This document shows, one piece after another, positions 14,855 through 24,188 of a stretch of DNA of 64,000 nt (positions are counted from its first letter, which is position 1; every line of letters starts with the position of its first letter). The DNA comes from DASXQK01 sp963724385 (GTDB lineage Bacteria; Pseudomonadota; Alphaproteobacteria; Dongiales; Dongiaceae), in the NCBI GenBank assembly GCA_963724385.1, contig CAVRUJ010000001.1:1240001-1304000 (forward strand), in the 5' to 3' direction. Under the pieces are notes generated by a model that did not search any database, had not been told where the DNA came from, and was given only the letters and a program-made list of their open reading frames with translations. A program made the translations under genes and the position numbers.

Positions 14855-15094
14855 TTATTTTCTGAGGACGGCGGTCTTGCGACCCTCGGCCAAGCTGGCA
14901 TAGCCGCTGCCGAGGGGAAGGATCGGACTGGTTCGATGGGCGCTCAGACGGATACGCGAGGCATACTGCCTACCGGGCGCCGATAACATCCTTCGGCGTT
15001 CATTGCCGGCGGCGCCGGTCCAGCCGATGCCGAGGAATACGAAGAACGTTGCGGCTATTGCCAGTATCAAGTCGATCAGCACGACGATCTCCAC
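14855..15094 (-). CDS. Possible small membrane protein
   Basis: A 79-residue frame from GTG with one clear N-terminal membrane segment (IDLILAIAATFFVFLGIGW, about residues 7-25) and a basic, polar C-terminus. The family is unknown and the start is uncertain. Its stop is 20 bases upstream of the start of the preceding small frame, so the two may be co-transcribed. Confidence 0.35.
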   Translation of the reverse strand: MEIVVLIDLILAIAATFFVFLGIGWTGAAGNERRRMLSAPGRQYASRIRLSAHRTSPILPLGSGYASLAEGRKTAVLRK

Positions 15095-15413
15095 GCCATT
15101 GGTTCGAACGGATCCATCTTCTGTCGGGAATGCCGGACGCCGAAGACGGGCAACTCCCCAAGGCTTCGCTGGCGGAAATCGCGATGCCCTGGCCCTGCAA
15201 ATAGAGCCTCCGGGCTAAGGGTTCCATGGCGGGAGTGGGCCGTGCAAATAAGTCCGGCATGGCGGGCGGGAGCTTCATCGAAATCGACTGCGATGGACCG
15301 CGGCAAGCAACTCCTATGCCGTCCTTATTGAAGTGCGTCGCCTTCTCCCTCGAATCCCTATGGCTCCGCCGCCTAGTTTGTCCAGGCAATCGCTTCTAGC
15401 GGGAATTGGTCAA
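15095..15413 (+). other. Intergenic region, nothing recognised
   Basis: This 319-base interval contains only short arginine- or serine-rich frames without ribosome sites. I see no strong hairpin, repeat or RNA gene. It may hold promoters for the divergent small membrane frames on either side. Confidence 0.4.
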
Positions 15414-15611
15414 ATGCGTCGCCTTGGCACCATCATGCCGACCCATCCGTCGCAGAATCAGGATGATTGTTTCATCCCGGACCGGCAGGGCGCGGACAGG
15501 AACGAGGCCTTCCAGGTCCTGTGGGAGATTGGCATTCATCTTGCTGCGTTTCTCAGCATCGCCGTGGTTGTCAATCTGTTGCTGGATTTGTTCGGGGTCG
15601 TATCGGTCTGA
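15414..15611 (+). CDS. Possible small membrane protein
   Basis: A 65-residue frame starting MRRLGTIMPTHPSQ, with a polar N-terminus and a C-terminal hydrophobic helix (HLAAFLSIAVVVNLLLDLFG, about residues 42-61). GGGAATT lies upstream. An internal ATG (MPTHPS) is an alternative start. No family recognised. It precedes the kdp operon by about 220 bases but is probably separate from it, as promoter-like sequence lies between. Confidence 0.45.
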   Translation: MRRLGTIMPTHPSQNQDDCFIPDRQGADRNEAFQVLWEIGIHLAAFLSIAVVVNLLLDLFGVVSV

Positions 15612-15623
15612 AATCGAATGTTG

Positions 15624-15637
15624 TTGACCTGGGTCAA
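15624..15637. promoter_or_regulatory. Palindrome upstream of kdp
   Basis: TTGACC and GGTCAA form a perfect inverted repeat with a 2-base spacer, about 200 bases before the first kdp mini-gene. It could be an operator (KdpE is the obvious candidate regulator) or an unrelated symmetric site. No well-placed -10 element accompanies the TTGACC. Confidence 0.3.
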
Positions 15638-15832
15638 TCGTGCCTGCGTCCAAGCCTGTAATGTTTGAGCGCTATAGTGCCTGGCCCAGGGCAGGAGAAT
15701 CCCGCGAATTTATGCGCTCTTAATGCCGGTGACCCCCGCCTTGTCTCGATTTCCTATGTTGCAATTGCGAAGTTGATGCCTGCCGCCGGTCCCAAGTCGA
15801 GAGGCCGGCGATTGGCGCGCGAGAGAGGAAGC

Positions 15833-15916
15833 ATGTACGACGCAGTATTGATGATCATGGGTGTGGGGATGTTCGTGGCCTTCCTGGCCTATTCCTACCT
15901 CTGCGAAAAGATGTGA
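15833..15916 (+). CDS. Mini membrane protein preceding kdpF
   Basis: A 27-residue single-pass protein (MYDAVLMIMGVGMFVAFLAY, then SYLCEKM). GAGAGAGGAA is directly upstream, a good ribosome site. The gene ends 8 bases before kdpF. From memory, similar mini-ORFs with a helix followed by a Y-x-x-x-C-[DE]-[KR] ending occur just upstream of kdpF in other alphaproteobacteria, usually annotated as hypothetical. A role in stabilising KdpFABC is inference. Confidence 0.65.
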   Translation: MYDAVLMIMGVGMFVAFLAYSYLCEKM

Positions 15917-15924
15917 GGACCGCC

Positions 15925-16014
15925 ATGCTGTTCGACTATCTCCTGGGCGGCCTCGTGTCGCTCGCCATCCTGATCTATCTGGTCTACGCCCTGGTGCGGC
16001 CGGAAAAGTTCTAA
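15925..16014 (+). CDS. kdpF: Potassium-transporting ATPase subunit KdpF
   Basis: This 29-residue single-span membrane peptide, MLFDYLLGGLVSLAILIYLV followed by YALVRPEKF, has the family length and the typical YALxxxExF ending. KdpF stabilises the KdpABC complex like a lipid. It ends 9 bases before kdpA. The gene is short and easily missed. Confidence 0.92.
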   Translation: MLFDYLLGGLVSLAILIYLVYALVRPEKF

Positions 16015-16023
16015 GGAACCTCC

Positions 16024-17751
16024 ATGACAACCAATGGACTTCTGCAGATCGCGCTGTTTTGCGTGATCGTCACGGCAACGGCCGTGCCTCTGGGCAAGTA
16101 TATGGCTCGGGTGTTCACCGGAGAGCGCGTCTTCCTCTCGCCCATTCTCGGGCCCGTGGAGCGCCTGCTCTATGCGACTTCGGGCGTGGATCCCAAGAAG
16201 GAGCAGCATTGGCTGACTTATGCGGTTGCCACCTTGCTGTTCAACCTCGCCTGCTTCGCGTCCCTCTATGCCATTCTGCGCCTTCAGTTCTATCTGCCCT
16301 TCAACCCCCAGGGCATGACCGGCGTGGAGCAGGGTCTGGCGCTGAACACGGCCATCAGTTTCACCACCAACACCAACTGGCAGAACTACGGCGGCGAGAC
16401 CACCCTCAGCTACTTCACCCAGATGGTCGGCCTCACGGTCCACAACTACGTCTCGGCCGCCACCGGCATCGTGGTCGTCATCGCCCTCATCCGCGGCTTC
16501 ACGCGCCGGTCGGCCCAGACCGTCGGCAATTTCTGGGTCGATCTGGTCCGCTGCAACCTCTACATCCTGCTGCCGTTCTCGATCATCTTCAGTTTGGTGT
16601 TCGTCTGGCAGGGCATGCCGCAGACCCTCGCCGGCTATATCGACGCCACGACCTTGGAGGGAGCCAAGCAGACCCTCGCCTGGGGTCCCGTCGCTTCCCA
16701 GATCGTGATCAAGACCGTGGGCACCAACGGCGGCGGCTTCTTCAACGTCAATGCCGCACACCCGTTCGAGAACCCGACCGCGTTCAGCAATCTCCTCACG
16801 ATGTGGATGGAGTTCCTGATCGGCGCCGGGCTCACCTTCACCTTCGGGAAGATGGTGGGCAACATGCGCCAGGGCTGGGCCCTTTTCGGGGTGATGGGCA
16901 TCCTGTTCCTGTGCGGCTTCTTCACCTCCTACTGGGCCGAGAGCAACGGCAACCCCGCCTTCGCCAAGCTGGGGGTCGACCAGGCCTATAGCGCGACCCA
17001 GGCCGGCGGCAACATGGAGGGCAAGGAGGTCCGCTTCGGGATCACCGATTCCTCCATGTTCGAGACCACGACGACCGACACCTCGGACGGCGCGGTCAAC
17101 TCCATGCATGACAGCTTTACGCCCATCGGCGGCATGGTGCCGATCATCAACATGCAGCTGGGCGAGGTCATTTTCGGCGGCGTCGGCTGCGGCCTATACG
17201 GCATGCTGCTCTACGCCATCGTGGCCCTGTTCATCGCCGGCCTCATGGTCGGACGCACGCCGGAATATCTCGGCAAGAAGCTCGAATCGCGCGAGGTCAA
17301 GATGGCCATTCTGGCCATGCTGTCGATCCCGCTATCGGCCCTTGGCTTTACAGCCATCGCAACCGTGCTGCCCGCCGGTCTGGCTGGCGCCTCGAATGGT
17401 GGGCCTCACGGGTTCAGTGAGATCCTCTACGCCTTTACCTCGCAGACGGCCAACAACGGCAGCGCCTTTGCCGGCCTGTCGGGCAACACGACCTTCTACA
17501 ACCTGCTGGGTTCGGTCGCGATGATGATCGGACGTTTTGCGATCTTGGTGCCGGTGCTGGCCATCGCTGGCTCGCTGGCGTCCAAGAAGCTGGTTCCGGC
17601 CTCGGCAGGCACTTTCCCGACCGACAACGGCCTGTTCGTCGCGCTGCTCCTCGGCGTCATCATCATCACCGGCGGCCTGATCTACTTCCCGGCCGACGTC
17701 CTTGGCCCCTTCGTCGAGCACCTGCAAATGCAGGCCGGCTCGCTTTATTGA
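16024..17751 (+). CDS. kdpA: Potassium-transporting ATPase potassium-binding subunit KdpA
   Basis: This 575-residue inner-membrane protein is the channel-like subunit that selects K+. It has about ten membrane segments and four repeated pore regions, including TNTNWQNYGGE and GTNGGGFFNVNAAHPFENP, the KdpA selectivity-filter repeats, and QTANNGSAFAGL. Length equals the family norm. An AAGGA ribosome site overlaps the kdpF stop region. It works with KdpB, KdpC and KdpF for high-affinity uptake when K+ is scarce. Confidence 0.97.
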   Translation: MTTNGLLQIALFCVIVTATAVPLGKYMARVFTGERVFLSPILGPVERLLYATSGVDPKKEQHWLTYAVATLLFNLACFASLYAILRLQFYLPFNPQGMTGVEQGLALNTAISFTTNTNWQNYGGETTLSYFTQMVGLTVHNYVSAATGIVVVIALIRGFTRRSAQTVGNFWVDLVRCNLYILLPFSIIFSLVFVWQGMPQTLAGYIDATTLEGAKQTLAWGPVASQIVIKTVGTNGGGFFNVNAAHPFENPTAFSNLLTMWMEFLIGAGLTFTFGKMVGNMRQGWALFGVMGILFLCGFFTSYWAESNGNPAFAKLGVDQAYSATQAGGNMEGKEVRFGITDSSMFETTTTDTSDGAVNSMHDSFTPIGGMVPIINMQLGEVIFGGVGCGLYGMLLYAIVALFIAGLMVGRTPEYLGKKLESREVKMAILAMLSIPLSALGFTAIATVLPAGLAGASNGGPHGFSEILYAFTSQTANNGSAFAGLSGNTTFYNLLGSVAMMIGRFAILVPVLAIAGSLASKKLVPASAGTFPTDNGLFVALLLGVIIITGGLIYFPADVLGPFVEHLQMQAGSLY

Positions 17752-17760
17752 GGCATCGCC

Positions 17761-19860
17761 ATGAACAACAAGACTACCACGCCGTCCTTTAGCGAGGGGC
17801 TGGTCCACCGCAAGCGGGGCGTCGCAGGTATCTCCTCGGATATCCTGCTGGGCGCGGTCGGGGCATCTTTCCGCAAGCTCAATCCGCGGACCCTGATGCG
17901 CAACCCGGTCATGTTCGTGGTCGAGATCGTCTCGGCGCTGACCACCATCATCATGATCCGGGACATCGCGGTCGGGAACGGCGGCGTGCTGTTCACGGCC
18001 CAGCTCGCCTTCTGGCTCTGGTTCACCGTGGTCTTCGCCAATTTCTCCGAGGCGGTGGCAGAGGGCCGGGGCAAGGCCCAGGCGGAAAACCTGCGCCGGA
18101 CGCGGACCCAGACCCAGGCCAAGCGCCTGGCAAAAGCCGATTCCCGCGACTATCAGAAGGTGGCCGCCCTCGATCTCAAGGCCGGCGACCTGGTGCTGGT
18201 GGAAGCCGGCGACATGATCCCCAGCGACGGCGACGTCATCGAAGGCATCGCCTCGGTCGACGAATCGGCCATCACCGGCGAATCGGCGCCGGTCATCCGC
18301 GAGAGCGGCGGCGACCGGTCCGCGGTCACCGGCGGCACGCGGGTGCTCTCCGACTGGGTCAAGGTCAAGATCACGGCGGCCCAGGGCTCGACCTTCCTCG
18401 ACCGCATGATCGCGCTGGTCGAAGGCGCGGTGCGCCAGAAGACGCCCAACGAGATCGCCCTCAACGTGCTGCTCGCCGGCATGACCATCATCTTCGTCTT
18501 CGCCGTGGTCACGATCCCGAGCTTCACCAGCTACGCCGGCGGAAGCGTGCCGGTGGTGATTCTAGTGGCGCTCTTCGTCAGCCTGATCCCTACGACCATC
18601 GGCGCGCTGCTCTCGGCCATCGGCATCGCCGGCATGGACCGGCTGGTCAAGTTCAACGTGCTGGCCATGTCGGGCCGAGCCGTGGAAGCCGCGGGCGACG
18701 TGGACACCCTGCTTCTCGACAAGACCGGCACGATCACTTTGGGAAACCGGCAGGCGGCCGAGTTCCTGCCTTTGCCGGGGGTGAACGCCCAGGAGCTGGC
18801 CGAGGCGGCGCATCTCGCTTCCTTGAGCGACGAGACGCCCGAAGGCCGTTCCATCGTCGTGCTGGCCAAGGACAAATACGGTCTGCGGGCCCATGACGTG
18901 GCCCAGCTCCAGGCGACCTTCGTGCCCTTCACGGCCCAGACCCGGATGAGCGGCGTCGACGTAGGTCGCGATTCGATCCGCAAGGGCGCGGTGGACGCCA
19001 TCGTCGCCTATGTGCGGCAAAGAGCGAACAACCCCAACATGCCGGCGCCCGCCCAGCTCAACGAAATCACCGAGAAGATCAGCCGGGCCGGAGGCACGCC
19101 GCTCGCCGTGGCCAAGAACGATCGGGTCCTGGGCGTCATCCACCTGAAGGACATCGTCAAGGGCGGCATCAAGGAGCGCTTCGCCGAACTGCGCCGCATG
19201 GGCATCCGCACGGTCATGATCACCGGCGACAACCCGCTGACCGCCGCGGCCATCGCGGCCGAGAGCGGCGTTGACGACTTCCTCGCCCAGGCGACGCCAG
19301 AGGACAAGCTGGCGCTCATCCGCAAGGAGCAGGAAGGCGGCAAGCTGGTCGCCATGTGCGGCGACGGCACCAATGACGCCCCGGCGCTGGCCCAGGCGGA
19401 TGTGGGTGTCGCCATGCAGACGGGCACGCAGGCCGCACGCGAGGCGGGCAACATGGTCGATCTGGACAGCGACCCGACCAAGCTGATCGAGGTGGTCATG
19501 ATCGGCAAGCAGCTGCTGATCACCCGCGGCGCGCTCACCACGTTCTCGATCGCCAATGACGTGGCCAAATACTTCGCCATCATTCCGGCCATGTTCGCCG
19601 CCCTCTACCCGAGCCTCGGCGTCATCAACGTGATGCACCTGCATTCGCCCCAGAGCGCCATCCTGTCGGCGATCATCTTCAACGCCTGGATCATCATCGC
19701 GCTCATCCCGTTGGCCTTGCGCGGCGTCAAGTATAGGCCGCAGAGCGCGGCAACCCTGCTGTTCCGCAATCTGCTGATCTACGGCGTCGGCGGCGTCATC
19801 ATTCCCTTCATCGGCATCAAGGCGATCGACGTCGCCATCACCGCCATCGGCCTGATCTAA
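17761..19860 (+). CDS. kdpB: Potassium-transporting P-type ATPase KdpB
   Basis: A 699-residue P-type ATPase. LLDKTGTITLGNR contains the phosphorylated Asp, TGESAPVIRE is the actuator-domain motif with the regulatory Ser, and GDGTNDAPALAQAD the hinge motif. About seven membrane segments are visible, the last group at the C-terminus. It hydrolyses ATP to drive K+ translocation through KdpA. It starts 9 bases after kdpA with no gap in the operon. Confidence 0.97.
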   Translation: MNNKTTTPSFSEGLVHRKRGVAGISSDILLGAVGASFRKLNPRTLMRNPVMFVVEIVSALTTIIMIRDIAVGNGGVLFTAQLAFWLWFTVVFANFSEAVAEGRGKAQAENLRRTRTQTQAKRLAKADSRDYQKVAALDLKAGDLVLVEAGDMIPSDGDVIEGIASVDESAITGESAPVIRESGGDRSAVTGGTRVLSDWVKVKITAAQGSTFLDRMIALVEGAVRQKTPNEIALNVLLAGMTIIFVFAVVTIPSFTSYAGGSVPVVILVALFVSLIPTTIGALLSAIGIAGMDRLVKFNVLAMSGRAVEAAGDVDTLLLDKTGTITLGNRQAAEFLPLPGVNAQELAEAAHLASLSDETPEGRSIVVLAKDKYGLRAHDVAQLQATFVPFTAQTRMSGVDVGRDSIRKGAVDAIVAYVRQRANNPNMPAPAQLNEITEKISRAGGTPLAVAKNDRVLGVIHLKDIVKGGIKERFAELRRMGIRTVMITGDNPLTAAAIAAESGVDDFLAQATPEDKLALIRKEQEGGKLVAMCGDGTNDAPALAQADVGVAMQTGTQAAREAGNMVDLDSDPTKLIEVVMIGKQLLITRGALTTFSIANDVAKYFAIIPAMFAALYPSLGVINVMHLHSPQSAILSAIIFNAWIIIALIPLALRGVKYRPQSAATLLFRNLLIYGVGGVIIPFIGIKAIDVAITAIGLI

Positions 19861-19871
19861 GGAAGACTGCC

Positions 19872-20474
19872 ATGTTGAGAGAAATCCGTCCCGCCATCGT
19901 CATGCTGGTTTTGCTGACGCTGATCCTCGGCGTCGCTTATCCGCTCGGCATGACCGAGGTCGCCCAGCTCGTCTTTCCCTATCAGGCGAACGGGAGCCTG
20001 CTCTACGACAAGAGCGGCAAGGTGATCGGCTCGGAATTGATCGGCCAGAACTTCACCAGCCCGAAATACTTCCACGGCCGTCCGTCGGCCATAACCGGCA
20101 CGGATAGCACGGGCAAGTCGATTCCCACGCCCTATGATGCGTCCAACTCCCTTGCTTCGAACCTTGGCCCCACTTCCAAGCCCCTGGTCGATCGGGTGAC
20201 GGGCGACGTGGCCAAGCTGAAAGCCGAGAATCCCAGCCAGCCGGTGCCCGTCGATCTGGTCACCACTTCGGCGAGCGGCCTCGACCCCGACATCACGCCG
20301 GCGGCCGCCTATTTCCAGGTGCCGCGGGTGGCCAAGGCGCGCAAACTGTCCGAAGACCAGGTCCGCCAGCTCGTGGACAGCCACGTCGAAGGCCGCTTCC
20401 TCGGCATCTTCGGCGAGCCGCATGTCAACGTGTTGAAGCTCAACCTCGCGCTGGACGCGCTCGGCGCGTCGTAA
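19872..20474 (+). CDS. kdpC: Potassium-transporting ATPase subunit KdpC
   Basis: This encodes 200 residues with one N-terminal membrane segment (about 9-29) and a periplasmic domain containing SELIGQNFTSPKYFHGRPSA and the conserved DPDITPAAA and VPRVAKAR stretches of KdpC. It binds nucleotide and stabilises KdpAB. AAGGAAGACTGCC precedes the ATG. About 135 bases separate it from kdpD. Confidence 0.96.
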   Translation: MLREIRPAIVMLVLLTLILGVAYPLGMTEVAQLVFPYQANGSLLYDKSGKVIGSELIGQNFTSPKYFHGRPSAITGTDSTGKSIPTPYDASNSLASNLGPTSKPLVDRVTGDVAKLKAENPSQPVPVDLVTTSASGLDPDITPAAAYFQVPRVAKARKLSEDQVRQLVDSHVEGRFLGIFGEPHVNVLKLNLALDALGAS

Positions 20475-20609
20475 CCGACCGACCTTTCGCCGGCCAAGGC
20501 CGCTAGACGGCGTGTTGACCGGGCACGCGGTGCCTGGGCATGCTCATGGCTTGAGGCAAGCGCTGGAACCTCCTTGGCCGTCGTAGGAAACGAACGCACC
20601 GGCCGCGAC

Positions 20610-23312
20610 ATGCGGCCCTCGCCCGAGGCCCTGCTGAAGCAGATGGCCGTGGAATCCCGCGGCCGGCTCAAGATCTTTCTCGGGGCCGCACCCGGGGTCG
20701 GCAAGACCTACGAGATGCTGACCACCGCTCAGGCCAAGCGGCAGGAGGGGGTCGACATCGTCGTCGGCGTGGTCGAGACCCATGCCCGCAAGGAAACCGA
20801 GGCGCTGCTCCAGGGCCTCGAGGTGATCCCGCGCCAGCGCATCGAGTACAAGAGCCATTGGCTCGAGGAGATGGACCTCGACGGGATACTGAAACGCCGG
20901 CCGAAGATCGTGCTGGTGGACGAGCTCGCCCACACCAACGCTCCTGGCAGCCGGCATCCGAAGCGCTACCTGGATGTCGAGGAGATCCTGGATGCCGGGA
21001 TCGACGTTTATGCCACCTTGAATGTCCAGCATGTCGACAGCCTGAACGACGTCGTCGCCAAGATCACCAGCATACGGGTGCGCGAGACGGTGCCGGATTC
21101 GATCATCGACCGGGCCGACGACGTCGAGATGATCGATCTGACCCCCGACGACCTGATCCAGCGCTTGAAGGAGGGCAAGGTCTACTTCGCCCACCAGGCG
21201 GAGCGGGCGATCCGCAATTATTTCAAGCCCGGCAACCTGACCGCGCTACGCGAACTGGCGCTGCGCCGTACGGCCCAGCGGGTCGACGAGCAGATGGTCA
21301 GCTACATGCAGGCCCATGCCATCGAAGGCCCCTGGGCGGCGGGAGAGCGCGTGCTCGTCTGCGTCGGCGCCGATCCGAGCAGCCAGTCGGTGGTCCGCTA
21401 TGCGAGGCGGGTCGCGGACCGTCTGCGAGCGCCCTGGACGGCCATGCATGTGGAGACCTCGCGCACTCGGCGCCTCTCGGAGGCCGACCGGGACCGCATC
21501 GCCGAGGCCCTGCGGCTCGCCCAGCGCCTGGGCGGAGAGGCGGTGACCGTGCCGGGGGAGGACGTCGCCGACACGATGCTGGAATACGCCCGCGAGCACA
21601 ACGTCACCAACGTTCTGGTCGCCAAATCGCGCCGCTCCGCCTGGTCGAAGAAACTCTACGGCTCGACCATCCAGCAGCTGATCCAGCGTTCGGGTGATAT
21701 CAGCCTTCACGTCATCGCAGGCCAGGCCGACCCGACCCAGGCAGCAGTCAAGGAAACGAAAAAGGCAGCTTGGCGGCCTGCGACCCAGGCGCAGGAGGCC
21801 GACCTCAAGAGCTACGCCGGCGCCGTCGCCATTGTCGGCGCCGCATTGGTCGTGAGCCTGATCCTCAATCGCTACTTGGGCGGTCACGCCGTACCCCTGG
21901 TCTTCCTGACCGCCGTGCTCGCCAGCGCCATCGCCTACGGCCTGTGGCCGGCCCTGGCGGCGAGCCTCGCCAGCGTGCTGGCCTACAACTTCTTCTTCCT
22001 GCCGCCGCTTTACACCTTCACGATTTCCGATCCCGCCAATGTCGTCACCCTGTTCTTCTTCGCCGTGGTGGCGGTGATCGCAAGCAACCTGACCTCGCGG
22101 GTGCGCAACCAGGCCCTTGTCGCCCGCCAGCGTGCCAAGACCACCGAGGATCTCTACCTCTTCAGCCGCAAGCTCGGCAGCGCCGTCACCATGGACGATC
22201 TGCTTTGGGCCACCTCCTACCAGATCGCCCTGATGTTGAAAGTCCGCGTCGTCCTGCTGCTGCCGGAGGGGGAGACCGTCTCGGTCCGGGCCGGCTACCC
22301 GCCGGAAGACGTGCTGGACGAAGCCGATCTCGCGGCGGCCAAATGGTGCTGGCAGAACAATCGCCCCGCCGGGCGCGGCGCCGACACCCTGCCGGGCGCG
22401 AAGTGGCTGTTCTTGCCCATGCGCACGGGCCGCGGGTCGGTGGGCGTGGTCGGGCTCGACAGCGACCGTGCGGGCCCTCTGCTGACGCCCGACCAGCGAC
22501 GGCTCCTGGACGCGCTGTCGGATCAGGCGGGGCTCGCCATCGAGCGCATCAACCTGGCCCAGGATGTGGACCAGGCGAAGCTGGCGGCCGAAGCCGACCG
22601 CCTGCGCTCGGCCCTGCTGACCTCGATTTCCCACGACCTGAAGACGCCGCTGGTTTCGATCCTGGGCTCGATCACCAGCCTCAGGGCCTATTCGGGCAGC
22701 TTCGATGCCGGGGCGAAGGACCAGCTCATGGCCACGATCCAGGAGGAGACCGAACGCCTCAACCGCTTCATCTCCAATCTCCTGGACATGACCCGCCTCG
22801 AATCCGGCGCGGTCGAGCCGAACATGGCCCTGGTCGATCTCTCGGAAATAGTGCACAGCGCCGTCAAGCGGGCGGAGCGGATTCTGGCCGGGCATCGGGT
22901 GGAACTGCACCTGCCGCCCGATCTGCCCATGGTGAAGCTCGATTTCGTGCTGTTCGAGCAGGTCATGTTCAACCTTCTGGACAATGCGGCGAAGTATTCG
23001 CCGGCAGGTACGCTCGTCAGGCTGGAGGCAAGGGAGGCCGACGGCGAAGTCCGGTTGCAGGTGATCGACGAGGGCGACGGCATACCGGCCGACGACCTCG
23101 AGCGCATCTTCGACAAGTTCTACCGCGTCCACGCCACCGATCGCCGGCGGGCCGGCACGGGCCTTGGCCTCGCCATCTGCCGCGGCTTCGTGGAAGCCAT
23201 GGGAGGCAGGATCGTCGCCGGCAACCGGGGCGACAGGCCGGGCGCCGTATTCACCGTGGCCTTGCCGGTCCCTCAGAGCCAGGCGCCGTCTCCGGAGCCG
23301 TCGCCCGAATGA
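20610..23312 (+). CDS. kdpD: Sensor histidine kinase KdpD
   Basis: A 900-residue kinase sensing K+/turgor. Order: KdpD N-domain with Walker A GAAPGVGKT (25-33) and LVDELAHTNAPGSRH; Usp-like domain (about 240-370); four membrane segments (about 400-500); GAF-like domain; HisKA with SHDLKTPL (His phospho-site); HATPase. ATG at 20610 gives MRPSPEALLKQ, matching the usual KdpD N-terminus. A TTG 36 bases upstream is in frame and possible. It phosphorylates KdpE, encoded 168 bases downstream. Confidence 0.95.
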   Translation: MRPSPEALLKQMAVESRGRLKIFLGAAPGVGKTYEMLTTAQAKRQEGVDIVVGVVETHARKETEALLQGLEVIPRQRIEYKSHWLEEMDLDGILKRRPKIVLVDELAHTNAPGSRHPKRYLDVEEILDAGIDVYATLNVQHVDSLNDVVAKITSIRVRETVPDSIIDRADDVEMIDLTPDDLIQRLKEGKVYFAHQAERAIRNYFKPGNLTALRELALRRTAQRVDEQMVSYMQAHAIEGPWAAGERVLVCVGADPSSQSVVRYARRVADRLRAPWTAMHVETSRTRRLSEADRDRIAEALRLAQRLGGEAVTVPGEDVADTMLEYAREHNVTNVLVAKSRRSAWSKKLYGSTIQQLIQRSGDISLHVIAGQADPTQAAVKETKKAAWRPATQAQEADLKSYAGAVAIVGAALVVSLILNRYLGGHAVPLVFLTAVLASAIAYGLWPALAASLASVLAYNFFFLPPLYTFTISDPANVVTLFFFAVVAVIASNLTSRVRNQALVARQRAKTTEDLYLFSRKLGSAVTMDDLLWATSYQIALMLKVRVVLLLPEGETVSVRAGYPPEDVLDEADLAAAKWCWQNNRPAGRGADTLPGAKWLFLPMRTGRGSVGVVGLDSDRAGPLLTPDQRRLLDALSDQAGLAIERINLAQDVDQAKLAAEADRLRSALLTSISHDLKTPLVSILGSITSLRAYSGSFDAGAKDQLMATIQEETERLNRFISNLLDMTRLESGAVEPNMALVDLSEIVHSAVKRAERILAGHRVELHLPPDLPMVKLDFVLFEQVMFNLLDNAAKYSPAGTLVRLEAREADGEVRLQVIDEGDGIPADDLERIFDKFYRVHATDRRRAGTGLGLAICRGFVEAMGGRIVAGNRGDRPGAVFTVALPVPQSQAPSPEPSPE

Positions 23313-23480
23313 CCCCTCTGACGCCATCGCGTTCTTGCCCAGGGCTCACCCTCACCGGACCCCTTGCGAGTTGCGTTGAACGGCGAGGGCAAAGGGCCGA
23401 TGATTTGCCTGTCCGCGTCGGGCTCGCCTTTGCCCGAATCAACTTCAATTCCCGCATTCGCAGCGTCTGAGACAGCCCCC

Positions 23481-24188
23481 ATGCCACCGCCTCTTCCGGC
23501 AAATCCGGCAACGATCTTGATCATCGACGACGAACCGCCGATCCGGCGGTTCCTGCGCAATACCCTATCGGTCGACAATTACCGGACCCTGGAGGCCGCG
23601 ACCGGCGCGGAAGGCCTCACGGCATTGCGCCATCACAAGCCCGATGTGGTGATCCTCGATCTCGGTCTGCCGGACCTCGACGGCCTGGAAGTGATCCGGA
23701 AGATCCGCGCCGAATCGCCGGTGCCGATCGTGGTCCTGTCGGTCCGGGAGGATGAGAAGGCCAAGGTGGCCGCCTTCGACCTCGGAGCCGACGACTACAT
23801 CACCAAGCCCTTCGGCGCCGAGGAGCTAATGGCGCGCGTACGCACCGCGCTGCGCCATCGCATCCAGGAGCAGGGCGCCCAACCGGTCTTCCGCACGGGC
23901 GAGCTCAGCGTCGATCTCACCAGGCGAATCGTGACCGTCAGCGGCAACGTCGTCAAGCTCTCGCCGAAGGAATACGACATCCTGGAGCAACTCGTGATCC
24001 ACGCCGGCAAGGTGCTGACCCACAAGCACCTGCTTCGCGCCGTGTGGGGCGTCCAGTCCGACGGCGACGTGCAGTACCTGCGCGTCTATATCCGGCAATT
24101 GCGCCAGAAACTCGAAGCCCAGCCCGACCGGCCGACCTATATCCTGACCGAGCCCGGGGTGGGTTACCGCCTTCATGCCGACGGTTGA
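23481..24188 (+). CDS. kdpE: Response regulator KdpE
   Basis: This 235-residue OmpR/PhoB-family regulator has a receiver domain with acidic pair IDDE, phospho-acceptor in VILDLGLPDLDG and switch lysine in YITKPF. The C-terminal winged helix includes LSPKEYDILEQLV and GVGYRL. It activates kdp transcription when phosphorylated by KdpD. ATG at 23481 is chosen; a longer frame is open but not family-like. Its stop directly abuts the ATG of the EIIA-like gene. Confidence 0.94.
   Translation: MPPPLPANPATILIIDDEPPIRRFLRNTLSVDNYRTLEAATGAEGLTALRHHKPDVVILDLGLPDLDGLEVIRKIRAESPVPIVVLSVREDEKAKVAAFDLGADDYITKPFGAEELMARVRTALRHRIQEQGAQPVFRTGELSVDLTRRIVTVSGNVVKLSPKEYDILEQLVIHAGKVLTHKHLLRAVWGVQSDGDVQYLRVYIRQLRQKLEAQPDRPTYILTEPGVGYRLHADG

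Noticed and set aside
21246..23327. A 693-residue minus-strand open frame within kdpD
   Set aside because: It lies wholly antisense to kdpD, which has clear domains, and its composition (Gly/Arg/Asp/His-rich) has no recognisable motif.
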